Assembly (NCBI GenBank): GCA_026967815.1
Contig: JAPUUO010000041.1
Span: 1 to 10,944, forward strand
Direction: 5' to 3'
Origin: Candidatus Bathyarchaeota archaeon
GTDB lineage: Archaea; Thermoproteota; Bathyarchaeia; Bathyarchaeales; Bathyarchaeaceae
DNA length: 10,944 bases
The translations under genes and the position numbers were made by a program. This document shows positions 1-7,873 of this stretch, one piece after another (the first letter of the stretch is position 1; the number at the start of each line of letters is the position of its first letter). Under the pieces are notes generated by a model that ran no database searches, was not told where the DNA came from, and was given only the letters and a program-made list of their open reading frames with translations.

Positions 1-2127
1 GGAATTGAAGCCTTAGAACCAGGCATCCTCGCAGAAGCAAACCAAAACATCCTGTACGTCGATGAAATCAACTTACTTCCAGACCACATCGCTGACGACT
101 TGTTAGATGCTGCTGCAACGGGCTGGAACGTTGTAGAACGTGAAGGAATATCCGTCAGCCACCCTTCCAGATTTATCTTCATCGGAACCATGAACCCCGA
201 AGAAGGGGAACTTCGCCCACAACTTCTAGATCGCTTTCCCCTCTCTGTCAGTGTGGAAAGAATAAATTCAGTCAAGGAAAGAATGGAAGTCGTGAAGAGA
301 AATCTCGAATTTGAAAGGAGCCCTGAGAGTTTCCTAAAAGAATACGCTTCAATTCAACAGGATCTAAGAAACAAGACAGCTCAAGCAAGAAAAATTCTGC
401 CTAAGGTAATAGTATCCGAAAAACTTCTTGCAGCTATATGTAAAGCTTGTTTAGACCTCAAAGTTGACGGAATGAGACCCGACATCGTGCTCAGCAAAGC
501 AGCGCAGACGCTGGCAGCATTTGAAGATAGAACGAATGTTACCTTAAATGATGTTCTAGTCGCCTCTGAACTAACCTTAAGTCACAGAACAAGAGAGGGA
601 GGATTCTTGGAGCCCGCGACCACAGAGGAGATCAAGAAGGTTTTCATTGCAGCCATTAAAGAAGTCAGACACCTCCCAGCAGAAACCGTTCAAGAAGCAG
701 AAGAAAAAAAAGAAAAAGCAGGAGGAAAAGAGGCGCCAAGCTGGGTTAAAGCTGCCTTTAAAGAGATAGGAGACACGAGCGAAAAAGAAGAAAAATATTA
801 TAAAAAGATTCAGCGCAACCGCCTGTGGAAGCGCCTTAATAGACTCTTTTTCACGCTTAGCACACATGTATTTGGGCTCACGAAGAGGCTGAAACATGCA
901 ATTCAAGATGCACCCATTGTAGACAGCATTGTCAAAGGAAGATCTAAAGCTAAAGGATATCAAGGAGGAAAAATTCCAGAAAAGAAAGAAGCAAAACAAT
1001 TTTCCTTTACAACTGGGCAGCGTCCTGAGACTTCCGAAGAACCGAAGTTTGGCATAGCAAAAATACAAGGAGAAAAGATGAAAGGAATTCCATCAGTCAG
1101 TTCAGCAGCAGGGTCTCCAGAGATGGTTACAGGTATTTCACTATTCGACAAGATTAAGGAGACCGCCCTTATTCCCTTTAAATTATTTTTCAATGTGAAA
1201 GTATCTTCTTCCAAAAAGATTGGCAGTCAGGCTGGCAAAAGAGCTGAGACCATTACAACTCTACATCGTGGACGACCGCGCGGTTGGAAATTTCCCAAAG
1301 GCAAACCCAGAGATGTTCATCTCCCAGCAACTATTAGAGCGGCAGCCTTGAAGCAGAAACATCGGGAAAAGCCGATGGAAACAGCGCTCAAGATAAGTGT
1401 TGGAGATATAAGGGAAAAACTGCGTCTTTACAAGGCCCCAATGACATTGGTCTTTGTTATCGATCTAAGCGGTTCCATGATGCTCAATATTGAAGCTGTT
1501 AAGAACGCTTTGCTTAAACTGCATAGAGACGCCTATCGGTATCGCGACAAAGTGGGTATAGTGGCTTTAAAAGACACTGGAGCTGTTATTGTTCAACATC
1601 CAACAACGAATCTAAGAGTTGTCGCAAATAAGTTACTAGATCTAAAAATCAGTGGGTTCACATCGTTAGCTGCTGGAATGCTTAAAGCTTGGGAAGTTCT
1701 AAAAGAGGCAAAACGAAGAAACAGGTCGACAATACCAGTTATGGTCATAATAACCGATGGCAGTGCGAACGTGCCCTTATTGAGGGGTCTAGGAACTGGT
1801 GAAATACGTCATTTTGATGAAATTGGCATCATTACTCGAGAGTTCGAAGAATTGGCCGTAAGAGATGTCATGTCAGTTTCGAAAATGATTCGAAAAGAAG
1901 GAGTCCACACAGTTGTTGTGAACACGAATCCACATCTTTACGGAAGAGAAACCTATGGATTTTCAGTAACAAGGCATATCGCTTCGATTACTGGTGGCAG
2001 TCTCCATGTAGTGGGAAGACTGGCGAGCGAAGAAGAACTCACTGAAAGAATCTTTGGAGAAATCGCTGAAGACCAGAGATTAATAGCACATAAGGTAAGA
2101 CATCCTCGTCCTCCTGCAAGATTTTAG
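1..2127 (+). CDS. ChlI-ChlD-type metal chelatase ATPase subunit, 5'-truncated by window edge
   Basis: The reading frame is open from base 1, so the gene starts outside the window and 708 residues are visible. Residues 1-220 are the rear of an AAA+ module: Walker B with D21-E22, a sensor-1-like stretch GTMNPEEG (N65) and R72/R78 in the family's ELRPQLLDRF segment. Walker A is missing because it lies upstream. Residues from about 481 form a von Willebrand A domain with a complete MIDAS: D488-x-S490-x-S492, T554 and D586-G. Just before it, about residues 412-455, is the family's RGR/PKGK/ATIRAAA region. This order matches the fused I-D subunit that drives Mg or Co insertion into tetrapyrroles by the large BchH/CobN subunit, in the cytoplasm. 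Cobalt (B12) is more likely than magnesium in an archaeon, by inference. The linker is unusually long, about 190 residues, and rich in Lys/Glu. No CobN/ChlH gene is visible here. Confidence 0.9.
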   Translation, partial: GIEALEPGILAEANQNILYVDEINLLPDHIADDLLDAAATGWNVVEREGISVSHPSRFIFIGTMNPEEGELRPQLLDRFPLSVSVERINSVKERMEVVKRNLEFERSPESFLKEYASIQQDLRNKTAQARKILPKVIVSEKLLAAICKACLDLKVDGMRPDIVLSKAAQTLAAFEDRTNVTLNDVLVASELTLSHRTREGGFLEPATTEEIKKVFIAAIKEVRHLPAETVQEAEEKKEKAGGKEAPSWVKAAFKEIGDTSEKEEKYYKKIQRNRLWKRLNRLFFTLSTHVFGLTKRLKHAIQDAPIVDSIVKGRSKAKGYQGGKIPEKKEAKQFSFTTGQRPETSEEPKFGIAKIQGEKMKGIPSVSSAAGSPEMVTGISLFDKIKETALIPFKLFFNVKVSSSKKIGSQAGKRAETITTLHRGRPRGWKFPKGKPRDVHLPATIRAAALKQKHREKPMETALKISVGDIREKLRLYKAPMTLVFVIDLSGSMMLNIEAVKNALLKLHRDAYRYRDKVGIVALKDTGAVIVQHPTTNLRVVANKLLDLKISGFTSLAAGMLKAWEVLKEAKRRNRSTIPVMVIITDGSANVPLLRGLGTGEIRHFDEIGIITREFEELAVRDVMSVSKMIRKEGVHTVVVNTNPHLYGRETYGFSVTRHIASITGGSLHVVGRLASEEELTERIFGEIAEDQRLIAHKVRHPRPPARF

Positions 2128-2128
2128 A

Positions 2129-2147
2129 CCAAGTCTTGGCAATTTTC
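2129..2147 (+). terminator. possible weak terminator after chelatase gene
   Basis: Two bases after the TAG stop is a short perfect inverted repeat (CCAAG-T-CTTGG, 2129-2139), followed by CAATTTTCT. Archaeal termination needs mainly a T-run, and this one has only four Ts, so support is weak. The position between a finished gene and a TATA-like element is suitable. Confidence 0.22.
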
Positions 2148-2156
2148 TGCACTACA

Positions 2157-2166
2157 GATTTAAATC
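2157..2166 (+). promoter_or_regulatory. candidate TATA element for purE-purC
   Basis: GATTTAAATC, a fully palindromic AT-rich decamer, lies about 30 bp before the ATG of purE at 2193. That distance would put transcription start at or just before the start codon, so the mRNA would be leaderless or nearly so. A palindrome could also be an operator site. Support is position and composition only. Confidence 0.35.
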
Positions 2167-2192
2167 ACATAGGAAGATTATGAGTGATTACG

Positions 2193-2690
2193 ATGGCTAG
2201 CCAAAAAATTGTTGTATGGATGGGCTCATCCAGCGATATTCCCTTTGCACATCGTATTGGAGACTTCGTTAAAGAAGAGATGTTTTCTGTGCAATGTGAA
2301 TACCGTGTGAGTTCAGCACACAAAACTCCAGAAAAACTGCTGAAAGAACTAGAAGCTTACGAGCAATCCGATGACAAGATCGTCTACATCACAGTAGCTG
2401 GCTTATCCGATGCTCTCTCCGGGGTTGTCGCTGGATATTCAAACTATCCAGTAATTGCTTGTTCTCCAGATGCTGAAAAACATGGTTGGTCAAAGGTTTT
2501 CTCTTCAACAATGACCCCGAGAGGTGTAGCAGTCTCCTATGTTGTAAAGCCAGAAAACGCTGCCTTGATGGCTGCCAAGATTCTGGCTCTGTCAAATCCT
2601 TCACTTTTCAGGGAAGTCAATAGATTTAGGCAAAAAATGAAAAGAACCGTTGAAAAGGCAGATGAAGAATTAAGGAAAAGAGGTTTTTGA
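2193..2690 (+). CDS. purE: PurE, AIR carboxylase of class II type
   Basis: Cytoplasmic enzyme converting aminoimidazole ribotide (AIR) to CAIR in purine synthesis. From the ATG at 2193 it has 165 residues, normal for PurE. Visible motifs are the nucleotide loop MGSSSD (residues 10-15), RVSSAHKTP (38-46) and VAGLSD..SGVVAGYSNYPVI (68 onward). Lys rather than Arg after the SAH histidine, and an AG-S-D/N-x-L pattern in place of the class I AGAGGAAHLPG, resemble the animal (PAICS) class II enzyme, which uses CO2 directly and needs no PurK. No purK is seen in the window. A GTG nine bases upstream (2184) is an in-frame alternative start with AGGA 9 bases before it. I prefer the ATG because it lies right before the first beta strand and suits the TATA spacing. 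purC follows after 30 bases, probably in one operon. Confidence 0.9.
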   Translation: MASQKIVVWMGSSSDIPFAHRIGDFVKEEMFSVQCEYRVSSAHKTPEKLLKELEAYEQSDDKIVYITVAGLSDALSGVVAGYSNYPVIACSPDAEKHGWSKVFSSTMTPRGVAVSYVVKPENAALMAAKILALSNPSLFREVNRFRQKMKRTVEKADEELRKRGF

Positions 2691-2720
2691 GCTCTATAAT
2701 GAGCATGTTGAGGCCGAATA

Positions 2721-3554
2721 ATGCATTGCGATGTTGTCTTAGAGACTAATCTTACTATTCCACTCTTCAAGAGAGGAAAAGTAAGAGATGTTTACGACCT
2801 ACGAGACAAACTCTTAATTGTCTCTACGGACAGAATCTCAGCCTTCGATATTGTCTTACCCAATGGGGTACCATGCAAAGGCGAGGCCCTCAACCGGCTT
2901 TCTGTCTACTGGTTTAAGGAAACAAATGATATCGTTCAAAATCACATCCTAGACGTTCTAGATCCTAGAACAGTTCTTGTTAGGAAAACCAGCCCTATAA
3001 AAATTGAGTTCGTTGTCAGAGGCTACCTTTACGGTTCCTTGTGGAAAAAATATGTTAGTGGAGAGGCACCAGACCTGCCTTCAGGCATGAAAAAGGCTGA
3101 GCGTCTTCCCAATCCTATTCTTACGCCGACAACAAAAGCAGAAGAAGGTCATGACATTGACATTGAAAAAGGCGAAATCCTCAGACAAATTGGAAGAGAA
3201 ACCGCAAACGAAACTGAGGAAGTTTGCTTGAAGATTTATGAAAAAGCCTCAAAGAAAGCTGAATCTAACGGTATAATCATTGCTGATACGAAACTGGAGT
3301 TCGGCTTCTATGGTGACGAGCTGATTCTGATCGATGAATTGCTTACACCTGACTCGTCACGTTTTTGGCCTATGGAAAAATATAAGGTCGGCGGGAATCA
3401 GTTCAGTTTTGACAAGCAATATGTTAGAGACTATTTGGAAAGCATAAGATGGGACAAACAGCCGCCAGCGCCAATTCTACCAGAAAACATTATTGCTGAA
3501 ACGTCTAAAAAGTACATTGAAGCCTACGAAAGATTAACTGGCAGAAAGTTTTGA
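2721..3554 (+). CDS. purC: PurC, SAICAR synthetase
   Basis: Ligates aspartate to CAIR with ATP to give SAICAR, the step after PurE. It has 277 residues, within the range of bacterial and yeast-type enzymes. Family signatures are present: RGKVRDVY (residues 18-25, nucleotide binding), STDRISAFD (35-43), the segment around PCKGEALNRLS (51-61), RGYLYGS (100-106), IADTKLEFG, and the DELLTPDSSRFWP block that binds CAIR and metal. The ATG at 2721 is preceded by GAGG (2710-2713) with a 7-base gap, which decides the start. The PurE-PurC order is a linked pair that corresponds to the two halves of animal PAICS. The stop codon TGA is embedded in the TATA-like element of the next gene. Confidence 0.95.
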   Translation: MHCDVVLETNLTIPLFKRGKVRDVYDLRDKLLIVSTDRISAFDIVLPNGVPCKGEALNRLSVYWFKETNDIVQNHILDVLDPRTVLVRKTSPIKIEFVVRGYLYGSLWKKYVSGEAPDLPSGMKKAERLPNPILTPTTKAEEGHDIDIEKGEILRQIGRETANETEEVCLKIYEKASKKAESNGIIIADTKLEFGFYGDELILIDELLTPDSSRFWPMEKYKVGGNQFSFDKQYVRDYLESIRWDKQPPAPILPENIIAETSKKYIEAYERLTGRKF

Positions 3555-3560
3555 TATATA
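3551..3560 (+). promoter_or_regulatory. candidate TATA element for the purP-like/purM pair
   Basis: TTGATATATA overlaps the purC stop codon. The identical decamer occurs before purF at 6220-6229. With start about 25 bp downstream (near 3580-3585) the leader would be about 45 nt, which includes the Shine-Dalgarno GGTGA at 3618-3622, six bases before the ATG at 3629. Confidence 0.45.
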
Positions 3561-3628
3561 AGTGTCAAAAACTTCTAAATAGAAAGTGTTAAATTTGCTA
3601 TTAACTGTCTAAGAAATGGTGAAAAATC

Positions 3629-5062
3629 ATGGTAATTGCGAGAGAAGAAATGCAAAAAATTGTAAAATCATATAAAGAACCAATTGGGCTTAATCTGGGC
3701 TCTCATTCCGCTCTTGACGCATGGCAAGGACAAAGAGACTATGGCTTAAGAAGCATTACGTACACAACTCCAGCAAGAGCTCGTATCTACCTGCAAAATC
3801 CAATGGTTGGAGAACCCGGCAAAGCCATAGAAGACTTACCAAGCCGTGTCAGAGAAGACCTAATAGTTGTCAACGACCCCAAAGACATTAGGAAAGCTGG
3901 AAACTGGAAAAGTGCCATACTCGTTCTTAACGAGTATCGGGACATAGTAAAACATGTTGACTACTTAATCAATCTAGAATGTCTCCAAATCCCCAATAGA
4001 GCATTTTCTGTTTACGTCGGTGGAGATGAGTACTGCAGTGTTATAGAAAATCATTTTGCAGTTCCGATTGTTGGTTCAAGAAAGGCCTTGAAAATTGAGA
4101 ATAGGGGAGAAATCGAAAAAGACTATTATTGGTTTTCTGAAAAGGCTGGAATTCCCTATCCGAAATCTTACGAGTTTGAAGTTCACTCGAGTGGAATAAA
4201 ATTCAAAGAGCCAATAGATGAACCCATGCTACTCAAGGCAGAACATGCCCACCGCTCCTTTGAAAGAGAATTCATTTTTGCGGCTGATTCAAACGACCTT
4301 GAAGAAAAAGTGCAAAGAGAAATGGAAGCAGGAAACCTGACAACAGAATGCCTAGAAAGCGCTCGGGTAGAGCAAATTGTCTTAGGTCCTCACGCCAACT
4401 TTAACTTCTTCTTTTCGCCACTTGACGCCAAAAAGGAATGGGGAGACGTAGACGACTGGTTTGCTAAGCTATACAATGTGAGCCTCAAAGAAGCCCGAAC
4501 TTGCCTTGCAAACCAGTTTCTGTCCATAGACGAACGAAGAGAAACCATACTAGATGGCGTAAGACGACTGCCAATAGATGTCCAACAAAAAATCAAGAAA
4601 GTTCCCTCCTTCGAGGTCTCAGCTCATCTAATGATGAGCTTACGCGAATCACTGCTTAAAGATATACATCGTTACGCAGACGCCTTCCTCTTGGCTTTGG
4701 AAGAGTATGAACCTCCAGGGATAATCGGCGCTTGGTGTTTGCAGACGTTAATTACTTGGGACAGAATCTCCAAGTATGAACTGCGACCCAAAGCTAAGTT
4801 GGACTTTACAAGTGGAGCCGAAGCGAAAACTGCAATGGACTACGGCATATATGATGTGCCGGAAGGTCTAGAACCTTACATGCACATTCCAGTTACGCAA
4901 GATCTGGCCCTGAGACATGGGGGCGGAACCAACGTGCACATGGGCATAGGATCTCAGTATGCTAACGCCAAATATCAGAAACCAATGAGCATGGGAGATA
5001 GAATAGCCCTAGAGATTCGAAACGCTTGGAAAAGAAAACAGCTTGAAGAGATCGTGACATGA
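3629..5062 (+). CDS. purP: PurP-family ATP-grasp protein, enlarged and divergent
   Basis: PurP makes FAICAR from AICAR, formate and ATP in archaea that lack PurH transformylase. This 477-residue protein shows the PurP layout: N-terminal LGSHSALD (H26), the HFAVPIVGSRKAL segment, E-x-IVLGP..NFNFFFSPL (to L265), RESLL, PPGIIGAWCLQ (C370-L-Q372), RHGGGTN (429-435) and the C-terminal PMSMGDRIALEI. It is about 115 residues longer than M. jannaschii PurP as I recall it. The extra length sits after residue 265 and between Q372 and D425. Where PurP has a glycine-rich ATP loop (GARGGRG), this protein has AEHAHRSFER (204-213). The metal-ligand Glu before the RxxGGTN motif aligns with D425. It may be the FAICAR synthetase of this organism or a PurP paralogue with another task. 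Its place between purC and purM supports a purine role. Start: ATG with GGTGA at 3618-3622. Confidence 0.8.
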   Translation: MVIAREEMQKIVKSYKEPIGLNLGSHSALDAWQGQRDYGLRSITYTTPARARIYLQNPMVGEPGKAIEDLPSRVREDLIVVNDPKDIRKAGNWKSAILVLNEYRDIVKHVDYLINLECLQIPNRAFSVYVGGDEYCSVIENHFAVPIVGSRKALKIENRGEIEKDYYWFSEKAGIPYPKSYEFEVHSSGIKFKEPIDEPMLLKAEHAHRSFEREFIFAADSNDLEEKVQREMEAGNLTTECLESARVEQIVLGPHANFNFFFSPLDAKKEWGDVDDWFAKLYNVSLKEARTCLANQFLSIDERRETILDGVRRLPIDVQQKIKKVPSFEVSAHLMMSLRESLLKDIHRYADAFLLALEEYEPPGIIGAWCLQTLITWDRISKYELRPKAKLDFTSGAEAKTAMDYGIYDVPEGLEPYMHIPVTQDLALRHGGGTNVHMGIGSQYANAKYQKPMSMGDRIALEIRNAWKRKQLEEIVT

Positions 5063-5083
5063 ATACGTCTAGACTTAGGTTTT

Positions 5084-5088
5084 AGGTG
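5084..5088 (+). promoter_or_regulatory. Shine-Dalgarno that fixes the purM start
   Basis: AGGTG lies six bases before the GTG at 5095. The longer frame would begin at the GTG inside this same motif (5086), which would leave it without a binding site. The same six-base gap is seen before the PurP-like gene (GGTGA, 3618-3622) and purF (AGGTG, 6241-6245), so 5095 is the better start. Confidence 0.55.
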
Positions 5089-5094
5089 GAATTG

Positions 5095-6171
5095 GTGTCA
5101 TCAAGCTTCACGTATGCCAAGGCTGGAGTAGACCGAGAACAAAGAGCGAAATCTAAAGCAGCACTAAAAACTCTAGAACAAACCTACAAGCATAGCCACT
5201 ATGGAGAAGTGATTCAACTACCATACGGCAACATCTTCCCAGTCGGAGAAAAATACTTTGACCTGGCCATAGAAGGTGTTGGCACCAAAGTCCTTCTGGC
5301 TCAACTGGCAAATAAATACGACACAATAGGAATAGACGCAGTGGCTTTGGCGGCAAACGATGTCATACGTTCTGGAGCCAAACCCCTAGCAGTTGCTGAC
5401 AACATACATGCACATGTCTCTAACCCAAACCTAGTGGCTGAATGGATAAAAAGCATAGCAAAAGGAGCAGATGAGGCTGGTTGCATAGTGCCAAGTGGAG
5501 AAATCGGCGATGTAGCAGACGTAATAAAAGGGATGTCCGAAGGTATAGGCTTCGATATGGTTGTTGCTTGCATTGGAGAACTGGGTAGAAGCGACATAAT
5601 TTTTGGAAACAACATCAAGTCAGGAGATGCGGTGATTGGCTTAAGAAGTTCTGGCATACACAGCAATGGAATAACGCTTGCAAGAAAAATACTTTTTAAA
5701 CAATGGGGCGGCAAATACGAACCCTTTGAGATTCCAGAAGGATTTGATAGAGAACTCGTTTATGAAGTTCTGGAACCAATGGCAATCTACGTCAAGCCCT
5801 TTGTAAAAGCTGCCAAGAAATATGAGATTAGAGGAGCAGTTCACATCACTGGAGACGCTTACTTGAAATTCGACAAGTTGATGCTTTTCTCCAAGGAAGT
5901 GGGCTTCGAATTCGACAGCTTCAGACCTCAACCGATTTTTGGGCTAATCCAGAAAGTCGCGGAGGAAATCAAGGTTCCAATAACAGATGAGGAAATGCTG
6001 AAAACTTTCAACATGGGTTGGGGTTTCGCAGTAGTTGTTGACAAAAACGAGAAAGACGCTGTTATGAATAGCTTTGAAAGGGACAGCATCCATGCCGAAC
6101 AGATAGGACAAGTCACCTACTCTAAGAAAATCGTCGCTATTTACAAAGGCAAGAAAATTCTGCTCAAATGA
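5095..6171 (+). CDS. purM: PurM, AIR synthetase (FGAM cyclo-ligase)
   Basis: Closes the imidazole ring: FGAM plus ATP gives AIR, the substrate of PurE. From GTG 5095 it has 358 residues, typical for PurM, and begins SSSFTYAKAGVD like other PurM proteins (TYxxAGVD). Further signatures are EGVGTK (residues 60-65, usually DGVGTK), YDTIGIDAVALAANDV, SSGIHSNG (185-192), VHITGDAYLKF (usually HITGGG) and FNMGWGFAVVV near the end. The usual GGE-T/S-A loop reads SGEIGD (134-139), so the active-site loops deviate although the Glu is kept. Close membership of the HypE/SelD/PurL superfamily is possible, but FNMG and the AGVD start favour PurM. It starts 32 bases after the PurP-like stop and probably shares its transcript. 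Confidence 0.9.
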   Translation: MSSSFTYAKAGVDREQRAKSKAALKTLEQTYKHSHYGEVIQLPYGNIFPVGEKYFDLAIEGVGTKVLLAQLANKYDTIGIDAVALAANDVIRSGAKPLAVADNIHAHVSNPNLVAEWIKSIAKGADEAGCIVPSGEIGDVADVIKGMSEGIGFDMVVACIGELGRSDIIFGNNIKSGDAVIGLRSSGIHSNGITLARKILFKQWGGKYEPFEIPEGFDRELVYEVLEPMAIYVKPFVKAAKKYEIRGAVHITGDAYLKFDKLMLFSKEVGFEFDSFRPQPIFGLIQKVAEEIKVPITDEEMLKTFNMGWGFAVVVDKNEKDAVMNSFERDSIHAEQIGQVTYSKKIVAIYKGKKILLK

Positions 6172-6219
6172 GTCAATATGCATAATAACGTAAAAATAGA
6201 CTGATTCATGTCACAAAAA

Positions 6220-6229
6220 TTGATATATA
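6220..6229 (+). promoter_or_regulatory. candidate TATA element for purF
   Basis: TTGATATATA, identical to the decamer at 3551-3560, is preceded by an A-rich stretch suited to a TFB recognition element. Its centre is 27 bp before the purF ATG, so the transcript would have almost no leader. AGGTG at 6241-6245 would then sit at or before the expected start of transcription. Confidence 0.5.
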
Positions 6230-6251
6230 CTTGTGTCTACAGGTGTGAATT

Positions 6252-7745
6252 ATGTATGGCTCCCTGAAAGAAGAGTGCGGTGTGTTCGGCGCACAGCAGT
6301 TTAACGGCAGTTCCGTATTCCCTTATATCTACTGGGGGCTCAGAGCGCAAAACCATCGAGGTCATCAGTCTCACGGCATGATCACATATGATGGAGACTT
6401 CCACACCTACAAAGCTTTAGACTTGGTTCCAAAGATAAAGAAAGCAGATTTCCAAAACTGGCTTAGAAAACTGCCAGGGTTTGCAGCCATTGGGAATATC
6501 CGCTATACAACTTCAGGTGGCACCGACGAGCAATCCTTGATCAATGGCACACAACCTTTTCTTGTAGAAACAGAAAAAGCCAAACTTGCTGTATCGTTCA
6601 ATGGCAATTTAGTGAACCACTTCAAGCTGCGAAACCAATTCGAAGAAAGCGCTCCCCAGTTTTGCTATGAATGCGATGTAGAACTGATTGGCAGAAAACT
6701 AGTTATGGAATTGGCCAAGAAGGGAGACCTGGCCTCGTCTGTCAAGAGCTGCATGAACGAGATCGAAGGAGCCTTTTCTGTCATAGGCCTAACCAGAAAC
6801 GGAGAGTTATTCGGTTTCAAGGATCCATACGGGATTAAACCGCTTTGTTGCGGCAACAGCCCAGATGACACAATCCGTGCTGTCTCCTCTGAAACTGTAG
6901 GTCTTAACATCAGCGGCTTTGAGTACGATTTCGAGCTGGAGCCAGGAGAATTCATATCAGCAACAAAGGACGGTTTCGTTCGAGAGCAGCTTGTTCCATG
7001 CAAAAGAAGGGCGCTTTGTGCTTTCGAGTTCGCATACTTCGCCAGACCAGATTCAAGGCTTGGAAACAAGTTCGTCTACGAAGTACGAGAAGAATTCGGA
7101 AGAAATCTCGCCAAGGAGTATGGTGAATTCATCAAAGACGCGGATGTTATCATATCTTTGCCAGAAACAGGGGACGATGTCGCTCTAGGTCTTCACGAAG
7201 CAACAGGTTTGCGTTGGGAACGCGCAGTTCGGAGACACCGCTATGTGACTGAACGCGCATTCATCCTCCTACCCGAAGAACGCTATGCCACAATTGACCG
7301 AAAGCTCAACATCCTTGGGAGCAAAATCAGCGGCAAGAAGGTTGCAGTCACTGAAGACAGCATCGTCAGAGGCGACACAACAACAGTTGTCATAGAAAAA
7401 CTGCGAAGAATGGGAGCAAAAAAAGTCTACATGTTTATCACTTTTCCTAGAATCATAGGTCCCTGCTTCTATGGAATCGACATGGCAACCTATGGCGAAC
7501 TGATCGGTTCCCGACATCGTCCAGAAGAAATTGCAGAAATAATAGGCGCGGACGCTGTGAACTATCAGTCGATAGGTGCCTTTGTCAAATCTACTGGCTT
7601 GCGGAAAGACGAGTTGTGTTTGGGATGTATTACAGGAAAATACCCGACGCCTCTTGCCCAAAAGATGGCAGATGAGATGCGAGAAAAATTTGAAAATGGC
7701 TACAAAGAAACAGGAAGGATATACGAAGTTTCTAGCATAATCTGA
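6252..7745 (+). CDS. purF: PurF, glutamine PRPP amidotransferase
   Basis: First committed step of purine synthesis: PRPP plus glutamine gives phosphoribosylamine. The 497 residues comprise an N-terminal class II glutaminase and a C-terminal phosphoribosyltransferase domain. The nucleophile is C9 in EECGVFG, so an 8-residue propeptide should be removed. R84 of RYTTSG and N117-G118 of FNGN are the glutamine-site residues; the usual His before NGN is Phe. Four cysteines, C256 (CAFEFAYFARPDS), C405 and C456/C459 (CLGC), match in spacing the [4Fe-4S] ligands of the B. subtilis enzyme. The PRPP loop is TEDSIVRGDTT (367-377), close to the usual DDSIVRGTT. The nearby PVPDS motif reads SLPETG and the NRYxGRTFI loop is altered. 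It has its own TATA element, so it may be regulated apart from purM. Confidence 0.92.
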   Translation: MYGSLKEECGVFGAQQFNGSSVFPYIYWGLRAQNHRGHQSHGMITYDGDFHTYKALDLVPKIKKADFQNWLRKLPGFAAIGNIRYTTSGGTDEQSLINGTQPFLVETEKAKLAVSFNGNLVNHFKLRNQFEESAPQFCYECDVELIGRKLVMELAKKGDLASSVKSCMNEIEGAFSVIGLTRNGELFGFKDPYGIKPLCCGNSPDDTIRAVSSETVGLNISGFEYDFELEPGEFISATKDGFVREQLVPCKRRALCAFEFAYFARPDSRLGNKFVYEVREEFGRNLAKEYGEFIKDADVIISLPETGDDVALGLHEATGLRWERAVRRHRYVTERAFILLPEERYATIDRKLNILGSKISGKKVAVTEDSIVRGDTTTVVIEKLRRMGAKKVYMFITFPRIIGPCFYGIDMATYGELIGSRHRPEEIAEIIGADAVNYQSIGAFVKSTGLRKDELCLGCITGKYPTPLAQKMADEMREKFENGYKETGRIYEVSSII

Positions 7746-7772
7746 TAGAGCAAGATGGTCTCTCTGTTCTCC

Positions 7773-7854
7773 TTCAAAGGGTTTGACTCGTTGTAATAAG
7801 TTACTTGCGGCCTCTTGATGCCACGTTTTCGTCCATGCGCATTGACCCTTCGAA
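7773..7854 (+). repeat. imperfect inverted repeat in purF-alaX gap
   Basis: TTCAAAGGGT (7773-7782) can pair with ACCCTTCGAA (7845-7854) with one mismatch across a 62-base loop. It lies in the 159-base gap after purF. It could be part of a 3' structure, but the loop is long and a competing short pairing exists, so support is weak. I see no gene in the gap. Confidence 0.2.
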
Positions 7855-7873
7855 TCAAATAATTAATCTGAAC

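Noticed and set aside
577..1068. 163-codon open frame on the minus strand inside the chelatase gene
   Set aside because: It is a low-complexity Phe/Cys/Ser-rich translation, the mirror of the purine-rich AAA/GAA linker codons of the real gene.
2180..2192. ATG at 2180 and GTG at 2184 as purE starts
   Set aside because: The ATG is out of frame. The GTG is in frame but adds only three residues before ATG 2193, which sits better against the first beta strand and the TATA element.
4621..4640. Perfect 8-bp inverted repeat with 4-base loop (AGCTCATC/GATGAGCT)
   Set aside because: It is inside the PurP-like coding sequence, where codons explain it, and one such repeat is expected by chance in a window of this size when loop length may vary.
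5301..5714. 137-codon minus-strand open frame opposite purM
   Set aside because: purM motifs are continuous through this region on the + strand, and the antisense product has no recognisable features.
6665..7069. 134-codon minus-strand frame opposite purF
   Set aside because: Shadow of a well-supported coding gene; no independent start signal.
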